A stretch of DNA of 64,000 bases from CADEEN01 sp963751775 (GTDB lineage Bacteria > Pseudomonadota > Gammaproteobacteria > Burkholderiales > Burkholderiaceae_C). Location of the stretch: contig CAVVVW010000014.1 in the NCBI GenBank assembly GCA_963751775.1, positions 1 through 64,000 of the forward strand, read 5' to 3'. Below are positions 34,894-45,563 of the stretch, one piece after another. The notes under the pieces are model-generated. The model searched no databases. It saw only the letters and a program-made list of their open reading frames with translations, and was not told where the DNA came from. Numbering within the stretch: the first letter of the stretch is position 1; each line of letters begins with the position of its first letter. The position numbers were made by a program, and so were the translations under genes.

Positions 34894-35785
34894 TCAGCCG
34901 GCCCAGCCCGCAAGCGGATGCTGGTCCAGGCTGCGGCACATCCGACCAACCCAGCCCGGCGGTAGCTCTTCCGCCGGCCATGTCACCAAGGGTCGATCAC
35001 CCATGCCGTTTCTCGCAAACACCGCGCTGCCCGAGCCCGTCATGCGGCTGTTGCCGAAATGCTTGTCGAGCCACTCGGCGGCTCGGGCCACTTCGGGGCA
35101 ACGGTCTTCGGCCGGCGGCTGCAGGTCGTTTCGACCCCAGCCCGCACCCTTTTCGTCCCAAAACCCAGGTTGCGATGCGTCTGCAAGAAAGCCCGAGAGT
35201 ATAGCAGCGGGCGTATCGCGGACCAGGGCCGGGTGAGTGAAGACGTCGCGCGTGGCCAGCCCGGCAGCGGGCTTGACGACCGCCAGCCATTGCTGCGGCA
35301 CAGCCAGTGGCGTCAGGCGCTCGCCGATGCCCTCGACAAAGGCATTTTCGCCGCCGACGAAGAACGGCACGTCCGCACCGATGCGGGCGGCCAGATCGAG
35401 CAGCCGCGCGCGTGGCCAATGCAGCCGCCACAACCGGTTCAAGGCCAGCAGCGTACTGGCCGCGTCGGAACTGCCGCCGCCCAGCCCGGCGGCCCAAGGC
35501 ACGCGCTTTTCGATCGAGATGTCGGCGCCGAGCGCGGTGCCGCTCTCGGCCTGCAACCGACGCGCGGCACCGAGCACCAGGTCGTCGGCCGGCAACGTCA
35601 GTCCCAGGTCATGGCGCTGCAGCCGGCCGTCGCTGCGGCGCTCGAAGTGCAAGGTGTCGGCCCAGTCGATCAGCACGAATACCGACTGCAGCAGGTGATA
35701 ACCATCGGCGCGCCGGCCGACGACGTGCAGGAACAGGTTCAGTTTGGCCGGCGCCGGCACATCGTGGATGAGCGCGCAAGCTCAT
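34894..35785 (-). CDS. ispE: 4-diphosphocytidyl-2-C-methyl-D-erythritol kinase
   Basis: IspE phosphorylates CDP-ME in the MEP isoprenoid pathway. The GHMP-kinase blocks are VPAPAKLNLFLHVVGRRADG, PWAAGLGGGSSDAASTLLAL (the ATP-binding glycine loop) and MTGSGSAVFA. A GTG at 35760 opens the intact frame, but the family usually has about eight more residues. An ATG at 35785 overlapping the lolB stop joins it if one extra base near 35774 is removed (MSLRLIHDVPAPAK), so I use that start. About 296 residues. Confidence 0.92.
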
Positions 35786-36303
35786 GGCGACGGATCCAGC
35801 TTCACGCGCACCGAAAGTGCCGGTGCGCGTTCACGCGCCGCCAGCACCCAGCCCTGGGCGAATCGCGACAGGTCGATGCGCCAGCCGAGTTGCTCGAAGC
35901 CATCCGCCGTGGCCGAGCTTGGCGCGTCGGGCCACGCTTTGCCGCGCAGCCAATCGATCAGTGCCGTCAGCGGCAGCGTTTCGCCGAACAGGTTCAGCGC
36001 CAGCGCGTCGAGGTCGGCGAACTGGCGTGTGCCCTCGCCGGTCATCAGCTCGGCACTGCCCGGACGCCATTGCGCCTGGCCGGCAGTGGTGCCCAGCATG
36101 GTGGTCAGTTGCAGTTCGCCGGCGCGCGCGTCGCCCCGCAATTCGAACTGGCTCGACACGCTGCGCGTGGGCGCGCCGTCATGGGCATCGATGCGCACCG
36201 ACAGCCGCCCGGCGAGGTCGGGCACCGGGCGTGGCGGCGTCGTGCAGCCAGCCAGCAGCGCCAGCGCGCCCAGTAGCGCAGCGGCACCACCGCGGCGGAT
36301 CAC
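35782..36303 (-). CDS. lolB: Outer-membrane lipoprotein localisation protein
   Basis: LolB receives lipoproteins from LolA and inserts them in the outer membrane. The 173-residue product starts at GTG (VIRRGGAAALLGALALLAGC), with a lipobox LLAGC giving a lipidated Cys at about residue 20. LAGRLSVRIDAHDG and LDLFGET-like ALNLFGETLPLTALIDWLRG are typical LolB blocks. It overlaps the upstream TPR gene (GTGA) and the downstream ispE, forming a tight TPR-lolB-ispE operon. Confidence 0.88.
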   Translation of the reverse strand: MIRRGGAAALLGALALLAGCTTPPRPVPDLAGRLSVRIDAHDGAPTRSVSSQFELRGDARAGELQLTTMLGTTAGQAQWRPGSAELMTGEGTRQFADLDALALNLFGETLPLTALIDWLRGKAWPDAPSSATADGFEQLGWRIDLSRFAQGWVLAARERAPALSVRVKLDPSP

Positions 36304-38141
36304 AACTTGACCTGAAGCCGCGTCAGCGTCTCGCGCAGCACCTCGTTGGCGGTGTCGCGGTCGCGACCTTCGCGCCAGATTCGGCGCGCATCGTCGTGCG
36401 AACCGCTGACCCACAGCACTTCGCCCAGGTGCGCGGCGATCTCCGGGTCGGGCCGCGCCGCGTAGGCCTGGCGCAGCAGCCGCGCGGCCTCGTCGCGGTT
36501 GCCCAGGCGGATATTCGACCCAGCCCAGGCTGTCGGTGATGAAGGGGTCGCCAGGGGCCAGCTCGAGCGCCTTCTTGATCAGCGAACTGGGCTTCGGGAA
36601 GGCGTTGGCTGCGATCGGCCAGCGAGTAGCCGAGCGCGTTGTACGCATGGTGGTGGTCGGGTTTGATCTCGATGACCCTGCGCAGCAAACGCTCCATCTC
36701 GTCGATGCGCGACAACTTCTCGGCCATCATGGCCTGTTCGTAGAGCAGGTCGGCGTCGTCCGGGAAGCGCTGGTTGGCGCTCACCAGGACGGCATGCGCA
36801 TCGCTCCAGCGCTTGACGTCGCGCAGTACCTGGCTCTCGGCCAGCAACTTGGCGCGCGCATCTTCGGGGCGGCGCTCCGGCACCTGCTGCACCAAGGTTC
36901 GTGCCTCGAGCACCTTGCCCTGGCGCGCCAACAGCATCGCGCGGCGGGTCTGGACCTCGAGTGCGCGCTGCGGGTTGTCGATCTTGTCGAGCCAGGCGTT
37001 GGCGGCCTTGGTGTCGCCGCGCTCTGCCGTGGCCTGCGCGAGCATCAGCCAGGCCTGGGTCTGCCCACCGTCGTTGGCGCGGTCGCCGTCGTCGTCTTCT
37101 TCGTCTTCGTCGGTTGCCGCCGCGGGCGCCGCAGCGTTTCGTGCGCGCGCGGCCAGGAAACGCTGCAGCGAACTCTCGGCGTCACGGGGCTGGTGCAACT
37201 CGAGCTGCAGGGCCCCCAGCATCAACCAGGGCGCAGCGAGATCGGGCTTGTTGCGCGTCACGATCTGCAATTGCGCAACCGCATCGACGTAGCGTTGCGC
37301 AGTGCTCAGCGAACGCACGTAGGCCAATTGCACGGCCAAGTCGGCGTCGGGCCGCTGCAAGTAGCCCGTGACCAGCTTCTCTGCGCCGGGCACCGTGGCC
37401 ATCAGATCGAGCGCCAGCAGCGCCGGGCCAGGGGCCGATGGGTCGTCCGCTAGCGCCCGTTCGGCCTGTTGCAGGGCCCGTGGCCCGTCGTTCGCCGACC
37501 ACCAGGCCCGGCCGCTGGCCACGCGGGCGGCGGTGCGCACCGCCGGCGCGTGGGGCGCCACCGTATAGGGCAACAACAGGTCTTCGATCAGGCTCGCGGC
37601 CTGGCGCTTGTCGGGGCTGCGCTGGAACAACCGCGGCAGCGCCGCGATGGTTGCCGCGCGTTCGGCGTCGGGTGTGCGCGCGAGCAGCAGCTTGACCGAC
37701 TCGCCCAACTCCGCGCTGCGATTGAGCGCCGCCAGCAATTGCATTTCGTGGCGCAGCGCTTCGAGCGACTGCGGCAAGGCCTGCCGCCAGGCGCGAGCCG
37801 CAGTCAGCGCCTGCTCGCCGGCCCGGGCCTGCAGTGCGACGTCGACGCTGCGCTTGAACAGCGCCTCGTCGCGCGTGCGCTTTGCCGCATCGAGCAGCAC
37901 CGCATAGGCGTTGCCGGCCTCGCCGGACGTCAACTCGATCTCGCCGATCAGCACTTGGTAGAACAGCGGTGCGTCGAGTGCGGATCGCGGCACCTCGCTC
38001 GCCTCGGCCACGGCAGCCGCCGCGTTCGCCAATTGCGGCGTCTGCGCCGGTGCGGCCACCGCCGCGAAGGCCGCCGCGAGCAGGGCAAACACCCGCCAGG
38101 CGGGCCGTTCGCGAAGCGGGGTCGGAAACGGAAACGGGCAT
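36300..38141 (-). CDS. Large TPR-repeat protein, exported (several frame breaks)
   Basis: About 610 residues after repair. The ATG at 38141 has GAAGG upstream; a GTG at 38164 is the alternative, and one extra base near 38130 joins the start to FALLAAAFAAVAAPAQTPQL, a signal peptide. TPR-type helices then fill the protein (for example HAYNALGYSLADRSQRLPEA and LELAPGDPFITDSLGWVEYR). An acidic linker (DEDEEDDDGDRAND) lies mid-way. Breaks occur near 36513 and 36615. This gene type precedes lolB in many Burkholderiales; it may assist envelope assembly (inference). Confidence 0.8.
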
Positions 38142-38228
38142 CGGGATCCTTCGCGGTTGGGCACATTCTAGGCATTGGAGCGCCGCGGCGCCGTGGCGTT
38201 CAATGCCCTGGCACCTATCATCGCCGCC

Positions 38229-39068
38229 ATGCCCGAATTGCCCGAGGTAGAAGTCACGCGGCGCAGCTTTGCCGAGCGAATTGCCGGTGCGCGGGTGCTG
38301 TCGGTGCGCCTCGGGGCGCCGTTGCGCTGGCCGCTGGGATGCCGGCCGGCCAAGCTGGTCGACCGCACGGTCGGCCTGGCCGCGCGGCGCGGCAAGTACC
38401 TTTGGTTGCCACTTGCCGACGCCCGGTCGGGCGGCGACGGCGGACTGCTGCTGCACCTGGGCATGTCGGGGTCGCTGGCGTTCGACGCGACCGGCGCCAT
38501 CGCGCCCGCGGGCAAGCACGATCACTTCGACCTGGTCACGACCCGCGGCGTACTGCGGCTGACCGACCCGCGGCGCTTTGGCGCGGTGGTCTGGTCGCCG
38601 GCCCTGGACGCGCCGCCGGCGGCGACGTTGTTGGCGCGCTTGGGCGCCGAGCCGTTCGACGCGGCGCTGACACCGCAGAGCTTTCACGCCGCGCTGCAAC
38701 GGCGCCGCACGGCAGTGAAGTCGGCCCTGCTGGCTGGCGACATCGTCGTCGGCGCCGGCAACATCTACGCCTGCGAGGCCTTGTTCGCCGCCGGGATCGA
38801 TCCGCGCGTGCGGTGCTGCAATTTGTCACGCCCGCGCGCCGAGCGCTTGCTGGCCGGCATACGCACGACGCTCGCGCGGGCGCTCGAGCTCGGCGGCTCG
38901 TCGCTGCGCGACTTTCGCGATGCGCATGGCAGCGACGGCGCCTACCAGCTCGAGGCCCGCGTCTACGGGCGCGACGGACAGCCCTGCGAGCGCTGCGGCG
39001 CCACCCTGCGGCGCATCGTCCAGGCCCAGCGATCGACGTTCTTCTGCCCGGGCTGCCAGAAACGCTGA
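38229..39068 (+). CDS. mutM: Formamidopyrimidine-DNA glycosylase
   Basis: MutM excises 8-oxoguanine and formamidopyrimidines and nicks the strand. The 279-residue protein begins MPELPEVEVTRRSF, with Pro2 as nucleophile and Glu3. It has the H2TH region VVGAGNIYACEALF and a C-terminal zinc finger, CERCG and CPGC, around YGRDGQPCERCG and STFFCPGCQ. It is divergent from the TPR-lolB operon. mutY, which acts in the same GO repair system, is two genes downstream. Confidence 0.95.
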   Translation: MPELPEVEVTRRSFAERIAGARVLSVRLGAPLRWPLGCRPAKLVDRTVGLAARRGKYLWLPLADARSGGDGGLLLHLGMSGSLAFDATGAIAPAGKHDHFDLVTTRGVLRLTDPRRFGAVVWSPALDAPPAATLLARLGAEPFDAALTPQSFHAALQRRRTAVKSALLAGDIVVGAGNIYACEALFAAGIDPRVRCCNLSRPRAERLLAGIRTTLARALELGGSSLRDFRDAHGSDGAYQLEARVYGRDGQPCERCGATLRRIVQAQRSTFFCPGCQKR

Positions 39069-39213
39069 CATCACTGCGGCGCTAATGCGACAAGGTGCAC
39101 GCAGTGTTGCCGCCGGCTGTCAGCAGATGTATCGCAGGCGACGCCAGCGAGGGCCCTTGCGCTACGATGCCCTGGCGCCAGTTCGGCGTTCGAATGCATG
39201 CAGGCCCTCCTGG

Positions 39214-41211
39214 ATGGAATTCTCCCTCGCCGGTCAACTCGATGCGCTTGCCGTCTGGCGCCGTGGCCTCGATCGCCAGGCCGCGGACCTGTCGCGTTTC
39301 CTGCTCGACCATGACCTGCTGGACGAGGCCTGCGAGCGCAACCTGGGTGCACTGCGCGAGCGGCTGGCGACGGACCGCCTGTGCGTGGCCTTCGTGGCCG
39401 AGTTCTCGCGCGGCAAGTCCGAACTGATCAACGCGATCTTCTTCGCCGACACCGGCCGGCGCATCCTGCCTGCCACACCGGGGCGCACGACGATGTGCCC
39501 GGTGGAGCTGGGCTACGAGCACAACACACCGCCGCTGCTGGCGCTGTTGCCGATCGACACCCGGCTCGAGGCCCAGTCCTTGGCCGATCTGCGGGAAAGG
39601 TCCGAGCTCTGGACGCGCATTCGGCTCGACGCCGACTCGCCCGATCGCCTGGCAGAAGCACTCAACGAAGTGACGCGCACCAAGGCCGTCACCGTCGATA
39701 CCGCGCGCGCGCTCGGCTTGTGGCACGACGACGCGCCCGAGGACAACCCGCCGCTGATCGCCGAGGGCCTGGTCGAGGTGCCGGCCTGGCGCCATGCGGC
39801 GATCAACTACCCGCACCCGCTGTTGAAGCGCGGTCTGGTGGTGCTCGACACACCCGGTCTGAACGCCATCGGCGCCGAACCCGAGCTGACGCTGTCGCTG
39901 CTGCCGGCAGCGCACGCCGCGGTCTTCATCCTCGGCGCCGACACGGGGGTCACCAAGTCCGACCTCGCGGTCTGGCGCGACCACCTCGGCGGCCAGGCGA
40001 TGACGCGCTTCGTGGTCCTGAACAAGATCGATGCGCTGGCCGACCCGCTGCTGTCGCCGCAGGCCGTGGCCGAGCAGATCGAGCTGCAGTGCCGCAGCGT
40101 GGCGGCGACGCTCGACGTCGACCGCGACCGCGTATTCCCGCTGTCGGCGCGGCAGGCCCTGGCCGGCCGCATCGATGGCGACGTCGGCGCGCTCGCCGCC
40201 AGCCGCCTGCCTGCGCTCGAGGACGCGCTGGCGACCCAGCTGCTGCCGCGCCGGCGCGAGGTGATCGAGCGCATGGTGTCCGAGACCGCGCAGTCGATCG
40301 AACACCAGACCTCACGGCGCCTGGCCGACCAGCGCCGCCTGGTGGCCGAACAGATGCTCGAGTTGCGCGGCCTGCGCGGCAAGAGCGGCGGCAAGGTGCA
40401 GACGATGATCGGGCGCGTCGACCGCGAAGTGCAGGAGTTCGAGCGTTGCACCGACCGGCTGGCGGCGCTGCGGGTGGTCCATGCGCGCATGCTGCGCGAG
40501 TTGCTGACCGGCTTGTCCAGCGATGGCCTGCGCGACGAAGTTGCACAGATGCAGCGCCAGGCCAGCAGCACGCTGTTCAACCTGGGTGCGAAGAAGGCCT
40601 TCGTCGCCTTGTGTGAGCGCCTGCGCGAACGCCTGACGATGGCGCGCCGCCGTGGCCAGGAAATCCACGACATGCTGCAAGCCAGCTTTCGCCAGCTCAA
40701 CAGCGAATTCGGCTTTGCCCTGACGCTGACCAAGCTGCCCGCGCTCGAACGCTGTGAACGCGAGCTGGAGTTGATCGAGCGCAGCTACGCCCAGTATCTC
40801 GGCCTGTCGCAGGCCTTGCGGCTGGCCGAGCCGCGCTTCATGGAGCAGTTCCGGCGCATGCTGCTGTCCAAGCTGCGCATGGCGTTCGAGAACGCCAGCG
40901 GCGAGGTCGAGTTGTGGCACAAGTCGGCCTCCAACCAGATCGATTCACAGTTGCGCGAGCGGCGCCGCGGCTTCAAGCGCCGGCGCGACAGCCTGGAGCG
41001 CATCCAGGCCGCGGCGGGCGATCTCGACCAGCGCATCGGCGACCTCGAGTCGGAGGACGCGCGCTGGCAGCACCTCGTTGGCCGCGTGCGCGAGCTCGCC
41101 GCGTCGCTGACCGAGGCCGCGTCGGCGCCGCTGCCCGATGGCGACGGCAATCTGCCGGCACGCGCTGCGCCCAACCTGTCGCTGGTGCAGACGCGCAGCG
41201 CGGCGGCGTGA
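39214..41211 (+). CDS. Dynamin-family GTPase
   Basis: The 665-residue protein has a GTPase domain with P-loop AEFSRGKS (residues 62-69), a G2 Thr in TPGRTTMCPVELGY, G3 LVVLDTPGLNAIG and G4 VVLNKIDAL. A long alpha-helical region after residue 340 includes coiled-coil-like stretches (RRLVAEQMLELRGLRGKSGG) and helices rich in Arg. Bacterial dynamin-like proteins remodel or protect membranes; no transmembrane span is obvious here. The gene sits tightly between mutM and mutY; its TGA overlaps the mutY GTG. Confidence 0.85.
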   Translation: MEFSLAGQLDALAVWRRGLDRQAADLSRFLLDHDLLDEACERNLGALRERLATDRLCVAFVAEFSRGKSELINAIFFADTGRRILPATPGRTTMCPVELGYEHNTPPLLALLPIDTRLEAQSLADLRERSELWTRIRLDADSPDRLAEALNEVTRTKAVTVDTARALGLWHDDAPEDNPPLIAEGLVEVPAWRHAAINYPHPLLKRGLVVLDTPGLNAIGAEPELTLSLLPAAHAAVFILGADTGVTKSDLAVWRDHLGGQAMTRFVVLNKIDALADPLLSPQAVAEQIELQCRSVAATLDVDRDRVFPLSARQALAGRIDGDVGALAASRLPALEDALATQLLPRRREVIERMVSETAQSIEHQTSRRLADQRRLVAEQMLELRGLRGKSGGKVQTMIGRVDREVQEFERCTDRLAALRVVHARMLRELLTGLSSDGLRDEVAQMQRQASSTLFNLGAKKAFVALCERLRERLTMARRRGQEIHDMLQASFRQLNSEFGFALTLTKLPALERCERELELIERSYAQYLGLSQALRLAEPRFMEQFRRMLLSKLRMAFENASGEVELWHKSASNQIDSQLRERRRGFKRRRDSLERIQAAAGDLDQRIGDLESEDARWQHLVGRVRELAASLTEAASAPLPDGDGNLPARAAPNLSLVQTRSAAA

Positions 41212-42337
41212 GCGACGACGCGGATACGCGCCTTCTGCCGTTCCCCGCCAGCGGCACGCGCCTGATGGCGGGGCAAAGTCGACGCGGCGGCAGCTTCGCC
41301 GCGAAAGTGATCGCCTGGCAGCAGCAGCACGGCCGCCATGACCTGCCGTGGCAAGCCAGTCGCGACCCCTACCGCGTCTGGTTGTCGGAAATCATGTTGC
41401 AGCAGACGCAAGTGGCGACGGTGCTCGACTACTACCCGCGCATGCTGGCCCGCTTCCCGGACGTCCGCGCGCTGGCCGCTGCCTCGCTCGACGACGTGCT
41501 TGCGCTCTGGAGCGGTCTGGGCTACTACAGCCGCGCACGCCACCTGCACCATTGCGCGCAGGTGGTGGTGGCAGAGCATGGCGGCGAATTCCCGCGCAAC
41601 GCCGCGGCACTGGCGGGCCTGCCCGGTATCGGCCGCTCGACCGCGGCCGCGATCGCGTCGTTCTGTTTTGGCGAACGCGCCGCGATCCTCGACGGCAACG
41701 TCAAGCGCGTGCTGACGCGTGCGCTTGGCTTTGGCGACGACCTGTCTCTGGCGGCGCACGAACGTGCGTTGTGGCGGCAAGCCGAGGCGCTGCTGCCTGC
41801 CACCGGTGTCGCGGCCTACAACCAGGGCTTGATGGACCTCGGCGCCACACTGTGCAGTGCGCGGCGGCCGCGCTGCCCGGACTGTCCGCTGCAAGCGACT
41901 TTGCGCGGCGCGGCGCGAGGGCGAGCCGGAGCGCTACCCGGTGAAGACACGCAAGACCAAACGCAGCCGGCGCAGCAATGCGCTGCTGTGGCTCGGTGAC
42001 GGCCACGAAGTGTGGCTGGTCGCAGCGCCCGCACCGCGGTGTCTGGGCCGGCCTTTGGACGCTGCCGCTGTACGACGCGCTCGACGAATTGCGCACGTTG
42101 ACGGCCGCCTGGCCGGGCCGGGGCCAGGCGCTGGCGCCGATCGATCACGCGCTGACGCACTTCGATTGGCAACTGCATCCCTGGCACCAGCGACTGCCCA
42201 AGCGCCTGTCGGCCGCGCGCCGTGCGGCGCTCGAAGCACAGTTGCCGGCGGGCCGTTGGTTCACCATCGAGCAGGCACTGGCCGTCGGCCTGCCTGCACC
42301 GGTGCGCAAGCTGCTCGCGCCGCCGTCCGCGGTGTGA
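41208..42337 (+). CDS. mutY: A/G-specific adenine glycosylase (two frame breaks)
   Basis: MutY removes adenine mispaired with 8-oxoguanine. Features are LPWQASRDPYRVWLSEIMLQ with catalytic Glu, LPGIGRSTAAAIASF (HhH motif), AILDGNVKRVLTR with catalytic Asp, and the [4Fe-4S] ligands in CSARRPRCPDCPLQATC. The C-terminal Nudix-like recognition domain includes VWAGLWTLPLYD. Extra bases near 41901 and 42023 break the frame. The GTG at 41208 overlaps the GTPase stop; the product is about 376 residues. Confidence 0.92.
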
Positions 42338-42344
42338 ACCGCCC

Positions 42345-42953
42345 CTAGACCACGCCCTTGCCGCGCAGGTACTCGTCGACCAGCTTCAGGCGCAACTGCG
42401 GCTCGGTCAGCATCATCAGGCGCTGTTTTGCCGCCAGCGGGATCGGCAGGATCTCGCACCAGCGGTTGGCGACCCAGCCGGCATCGTCGAAGCGATAGGG
42501 CGGGGTGAAAGGCGTGCTGCCCTGCTCGCGCAAGGCCGCGATCGCGTTGGCCAGGGCCTTCACCGACGGCAGCAGCGCGGCATCGGGCGCCAGCGCATCG
42601 TCGTCGGCCAGCAGGTCGACGTCGGCCAGCCACAGACCGTCGCTTTGCTGGCGTGGCGCGCCGTCGATCGCAAAGCGCTGGCCGCCGCTGCAACGCACGC
42701 GCAGTATGCCGGGCTGTTCGGCGTCGACCTCGTCGATGCGTGCGAGCGCGCCTTCGCGTTCGAAACGCACGCTGTCGCGGCCGACCTCGCGGCCCTGGCG
42801 CAGACAGACCACGCCGAACGACGTGTTCTCGCGCAGGCAGCGGCCGACGAGGTCGAGGTAGCGCGCCTCGAAGACCTTCAACTGCAGCAGCGCGCCCGGA
42901 AACAGCACGCCTTGCAGTGGAAACAGTGCGATCTCGCGCGGCGTCACGCGCAC
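42345..42953 (-). CDS. LON N-terminal-domain (substrate-binding) protein
   Basis: The 202-residue protein starts at a GTG (VRVTPREIALFPLQGVLFPG), five bases past the rapZ stop. It consists of the LON_substr_bdg fold (YcaO/PUA-like beta domain): LFPGALLQLKVFEARYLDLV, FGVVCLRQGREVG, then a helical C-terminus. It lacks the ATPase and protease parts of Lon. Its role is unknown. It is convergent with mutY, with the stops 7 bases apart. Confidence 0.82.
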   Translation of the reverse strand: MRVTPREIALFPLQGVLFPGALLQLKVFEARYLDLVGRCLRENTSFGVVCLRQGREVGRDSVRFEREGALARIDEVDAEQPGILRVRCSGGQRFAIDGAPRQQSDGLWLADVDLLADDDALAPDAALLPSVKALANAIAALREQGSTPFTPPYRFDDAGWVANRWCEILPIPLAAKQRLMMLTEPQLRLKLVDEYLRGKGVV

Positions 42954-42957
42954 GGTC

Positions 42958-43866
42958 TCACTCGCGGGCGTCCTGCTCGCGGTGGCGCACCAGGGTGGCT
43001 GTGCGCGGCGCAAATCGGGCCGCCAGGTGCTCGGCGGCGTACACCGACCGGTGCTGGCCGCCGGTGCAGCCCAGCGCCACCGTCAGGTAGCTGCGTTGGT
43101 CGTCGATGAACGCATCGAGCCAGCGCGCCAGGAAGGCCTCGATCTGGCCCAGCATTTCGCCGACCTCGGGCTGCGCCTGGAGGTACGTGGCCACCGCCGC
43201 ATCGCGGCCGTCGAGTGGCCGCAGTTCGCGGATGTAATGCGGGTTGGGCAGCACGCGCAGGTCGAAGATGTAGTCGGCATCGAGCGGCACGCCATGCTTG
43301 TAGGCAAACGACTCGAAGACCAAGGTCAGTCCGGCGCGGGCAGCGCCCACCGCCTGGCGCAGCCACAGGCGCAATTGCGCCGGGCGCAACTGGCTGGTGT
43401 CGATGACGATGGAGATCTCGCGCAGCTCGGCCAGCAATTCCCGCTCCAGCTCGATGGCCTCGGGCAGCGCGCGCTGGGCATCACCGCCCGCGGCCTCGGC
43501 GCAAAGCGGGTGCGGGCGCCGGGTTTCGGAGAATCGTCGCACCAGCGCGTCGGTGCTGGCGTCGAGGAAGAAGGCCTGGATCGAAACACCCTCGCGGCGC
43601 AGTTCGTCGATCAGCGGCAGCAGGTAGGGCAGCGACCCTGCGCTGCGCACGTCGACGGCGATCGCGACGCGGCGGGCACCGCCGCTGCCCTGGCGCTCGA
43701 CGCGCAGAAAGTCGCGCAGCAACTCGGGCGGCAGGTTGTCGACGCAGAAGAAGCCGGCGTCCTCGAGCGCATGCAAGGCCACCGATTTGCCCGACCCCGA
43801 GATGCCGGTGATCACCACCACGCGGTGTTCGGCGCCGGGCAGGGCCTCGTTGGCGGCGGCGATCAT
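42958..43866 (-). CDS. rapZ: RNase adapter protein / nucleotide-binding protein RapZ
   Basis: The 302-residue protein has Walker A GISGSGKS at residues 21-28 and the C-terminal RapZ domain with FEFKHG-like FESFAYKHGVPLDADYIFDL, RVLPNPHYI and GCTGGQHRSVYAAEHLA. In E. coli it controls glucosamine-6-phosphate synthase through small RNAs; that exact role need not hold here. It overlaps recN by four bases. Confidence 0.92.
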   Translation of the reverse strand: MIAAANEALPGAEHRVVVITGISGSGKSVALHALEDAGFFCVDNLPPELLRDFLRVERQGSGGARRVAIAVDVRSAGSLPYLLPLIDELRREGVSIQAFFLDASTDALVRRFSETRRPHPLCAEAAGGDAQRALPEAIELERELLAELREISIVIDTSQLRPAQLRLWLRQAVGAARAGLTLVFESFAYKHGVPLDADYIFDLRVLPNPHYIRELRPLDGRDAAVATYLQAQPEVGEMLGQIEAFLARWLDAFIDDQRSYLTVALGCTGGQHRSVYAAEHLAARFAPRTATLVRHREQDARE

Positions 43867-45563
43867 GATCCGGCACGGCTGCGCCGCGTCTTGCCCGCCG
43901 CGGGCGTGGCCGTGGTGGCGTGGGCAATCAGCTGCTGTGCATGGGCCAGGCTGGTGGCCAGGCGGTCGCCGCCGAGCAAGCGCGCGACTTCGGCCACCCG
44001 CGCCTCGCCGGTCACCGGCTGCACATCGCTGGTGGTGTGGCCGCTGTCCTGCAGTGCTTTCGTGACGATGAGGTGCTGGTCGGCGCAGGCGGCCACTTGC
44101 GCCAGGTGCGTCACCGCCAGCACCTGGCGTTCGCGACCGAGCTGCTTCATCAGGCGGCCCACGGTGTCGGCCACCGCGCCGCCGATGCCGGCATCGACCT
44201 CGTCGAAGATCAGCGTGCCCGCGCTGCCCGCACTGTCGCGCACCGTCGAGACGGCGATCGCCAGCGCCAGACGCGACAGCTCGCCGCCGGAGGCCACCTT
44301 GGCCAGCGGCCGTGGCGTGCTGCCGGCGTGGCCGGCGACGCGCAATTCCACCGATTCGAGGCCGAACGACTGCGGCTCGGCCTCGGGCAACAAGGCGACC
44401 TCGAAGCGCCCGCCGGCCATGCCCAGTTGCTGCATCGCCTGGCTCACCGTCTCGGACAGCTTGGGCGCCGCTCGCGCCCGCGCCGCGCTGACGCGCCCGG
44501 CCTCGTCGCGCAACGCGCGCTCGGCCGCCGCCAGCATGCGCTCGAGGGCTGCGGTGTCGGTGGCGGCGACGAGGTCGCGCAAGGCGTCCTGCCACTGCAC
44601 CAACAGTTCGGCCAGTTCGGCCGGCGCGCGCCGGTACCTGCGCGCCAGGCCGATCCAGGCCGCCAGCCGCGCATCGAGTGCGGCCAGGCGTTCGGGGTCG
44701 ACGTCGGTGTGCTGCAAGTAGCCCGACAGGGTGTGCGCGGCATCCTGCAATTGCGCCTGGGCGCCTTGCACGATGTCGAGCACGGGCGCCAGCCGTGTGT
44801 CGAACTGTGCAACGCCCGCCAGTGCGTCGCTGGCCTGCTGGGCCAGCGACGAGGCGTTGCGCTCGGCTTCGGACAGTGCCTCGAGGGCCGTGCGCGCGGC
44901 GTCGATCAGGGCCTGCGCGTGCGCCAGGCGCTGGTGCTCGGCGTTCAGCGTCTCCCACTCGCCTTCTGCGGGGGCCAGGCGCTCGACCTCGCCGACCTGC
45001 CAGGCCAGGCGCTCGCGCTCGCGCTCGATCTCGGCGCTCTTCGTGCGCGCGCGGTCCAGCGCCGCGCCGGCCGCTTTCGCTTGCGACCACAGCGCGGCCA
45101 GCGGCCGCACGTCGACGCCCGCCTGCGCGTCGAGCAACTCGCGCACCGCGGCCGGCCGCGTCAGGCTCTGCCAGGCGTGCTGGCCATGGATCTCGACCAG
45201 GTGGTCGGCCGCCTCGCGCAATTGGGCAACGGTTGCCGGGCTGCCGTTGATCCAGGCCCGGCTCTTGCCCTGGCTGTCGATGACGCGGCGCAGCAGCAGC
45301 GTCTCGCCGTTGTCGAAGCCGGCCTCGTCGAGCCATGCCCCGAGCGAGGCGGGCGCATCGAACTCGGCGGCGATCTCGGCGCGCTGTGCGCCTTCGCGCA
45401 CCACGCCGACATCGCTGCGGTTGCCCAGCGCGAGCTGCAATGCGTCGATCAGGATCGACTTGCCGGCGCCGGTTTCGCCGGTGAGCACGGTGAAGCCGGC
45501 GCTGAAATCGACCTCCAGCGCCGGCACGATGACGAAGTCGCGCAGATTCAGTCGACGCAGCAT
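43863..45563 (-). CDS. recN: DNA repair protein RecN
   Basis: The 566-residue SMC-like ATPase has LRRLNLRDFVIVPALEVDFS, Walker A GETGAGKS (residues 29-36), long coiled-coil arms (residues about 160-370), the signature KVASGGELSRLALAI and Walker B TLIFDEVDAGIGG. RecN helps hold broken chromosomes together during repair. It shares an operon with rapZ. No frame break is seen in its 1.7 kb. Confidence 0.95.
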   Translation of the reverse strand: MLRRLNLRDFVIVPALEVDFSAGFTVLTGETGAGKSILIDALQLALGNRSDVGVVREGAQRAEIAAEFDAPASLGAWLDEAGFDNGETLLLRRVIDSQGKSRAWINGSPATVAQLREAADHLVEIHGQHAWQSLTRPAAVRELLDAQAGVDVRPLAALWSQAKAAGAALDRARTKSAEIERERERLAWQVGEVERLAPAEGEWETLNAEHQRLAHAQALIDAARTALEALSEAERNASSLAQQASDALAGVAQFDTRLAPVLDIVQGAQAQLQDAAHTLSGYLQHTDVDPERLAALDARLAAWIGLARRYRRAPAELAELLVQWQDALRDLVAATDTAALERMLAAAERALRDEAGRVSAARARAAPKLSETVSQAMQQLGMAGGRFEVALLPEAEPQSFGLESVELRVAGHAGSTPRPLAKVASGGELSRLALAIAVSTVRDSAGSAGTLIFDEVDAGIGGAVADTVGRLMKQLGRERQVLAVTHLAQVAACADQHLIVTKALQDSGHTTSDVQPVTGEARVAEVARLLGGDRLATSLAHAQQLIAHATTATPAAGKTRRSRAGS

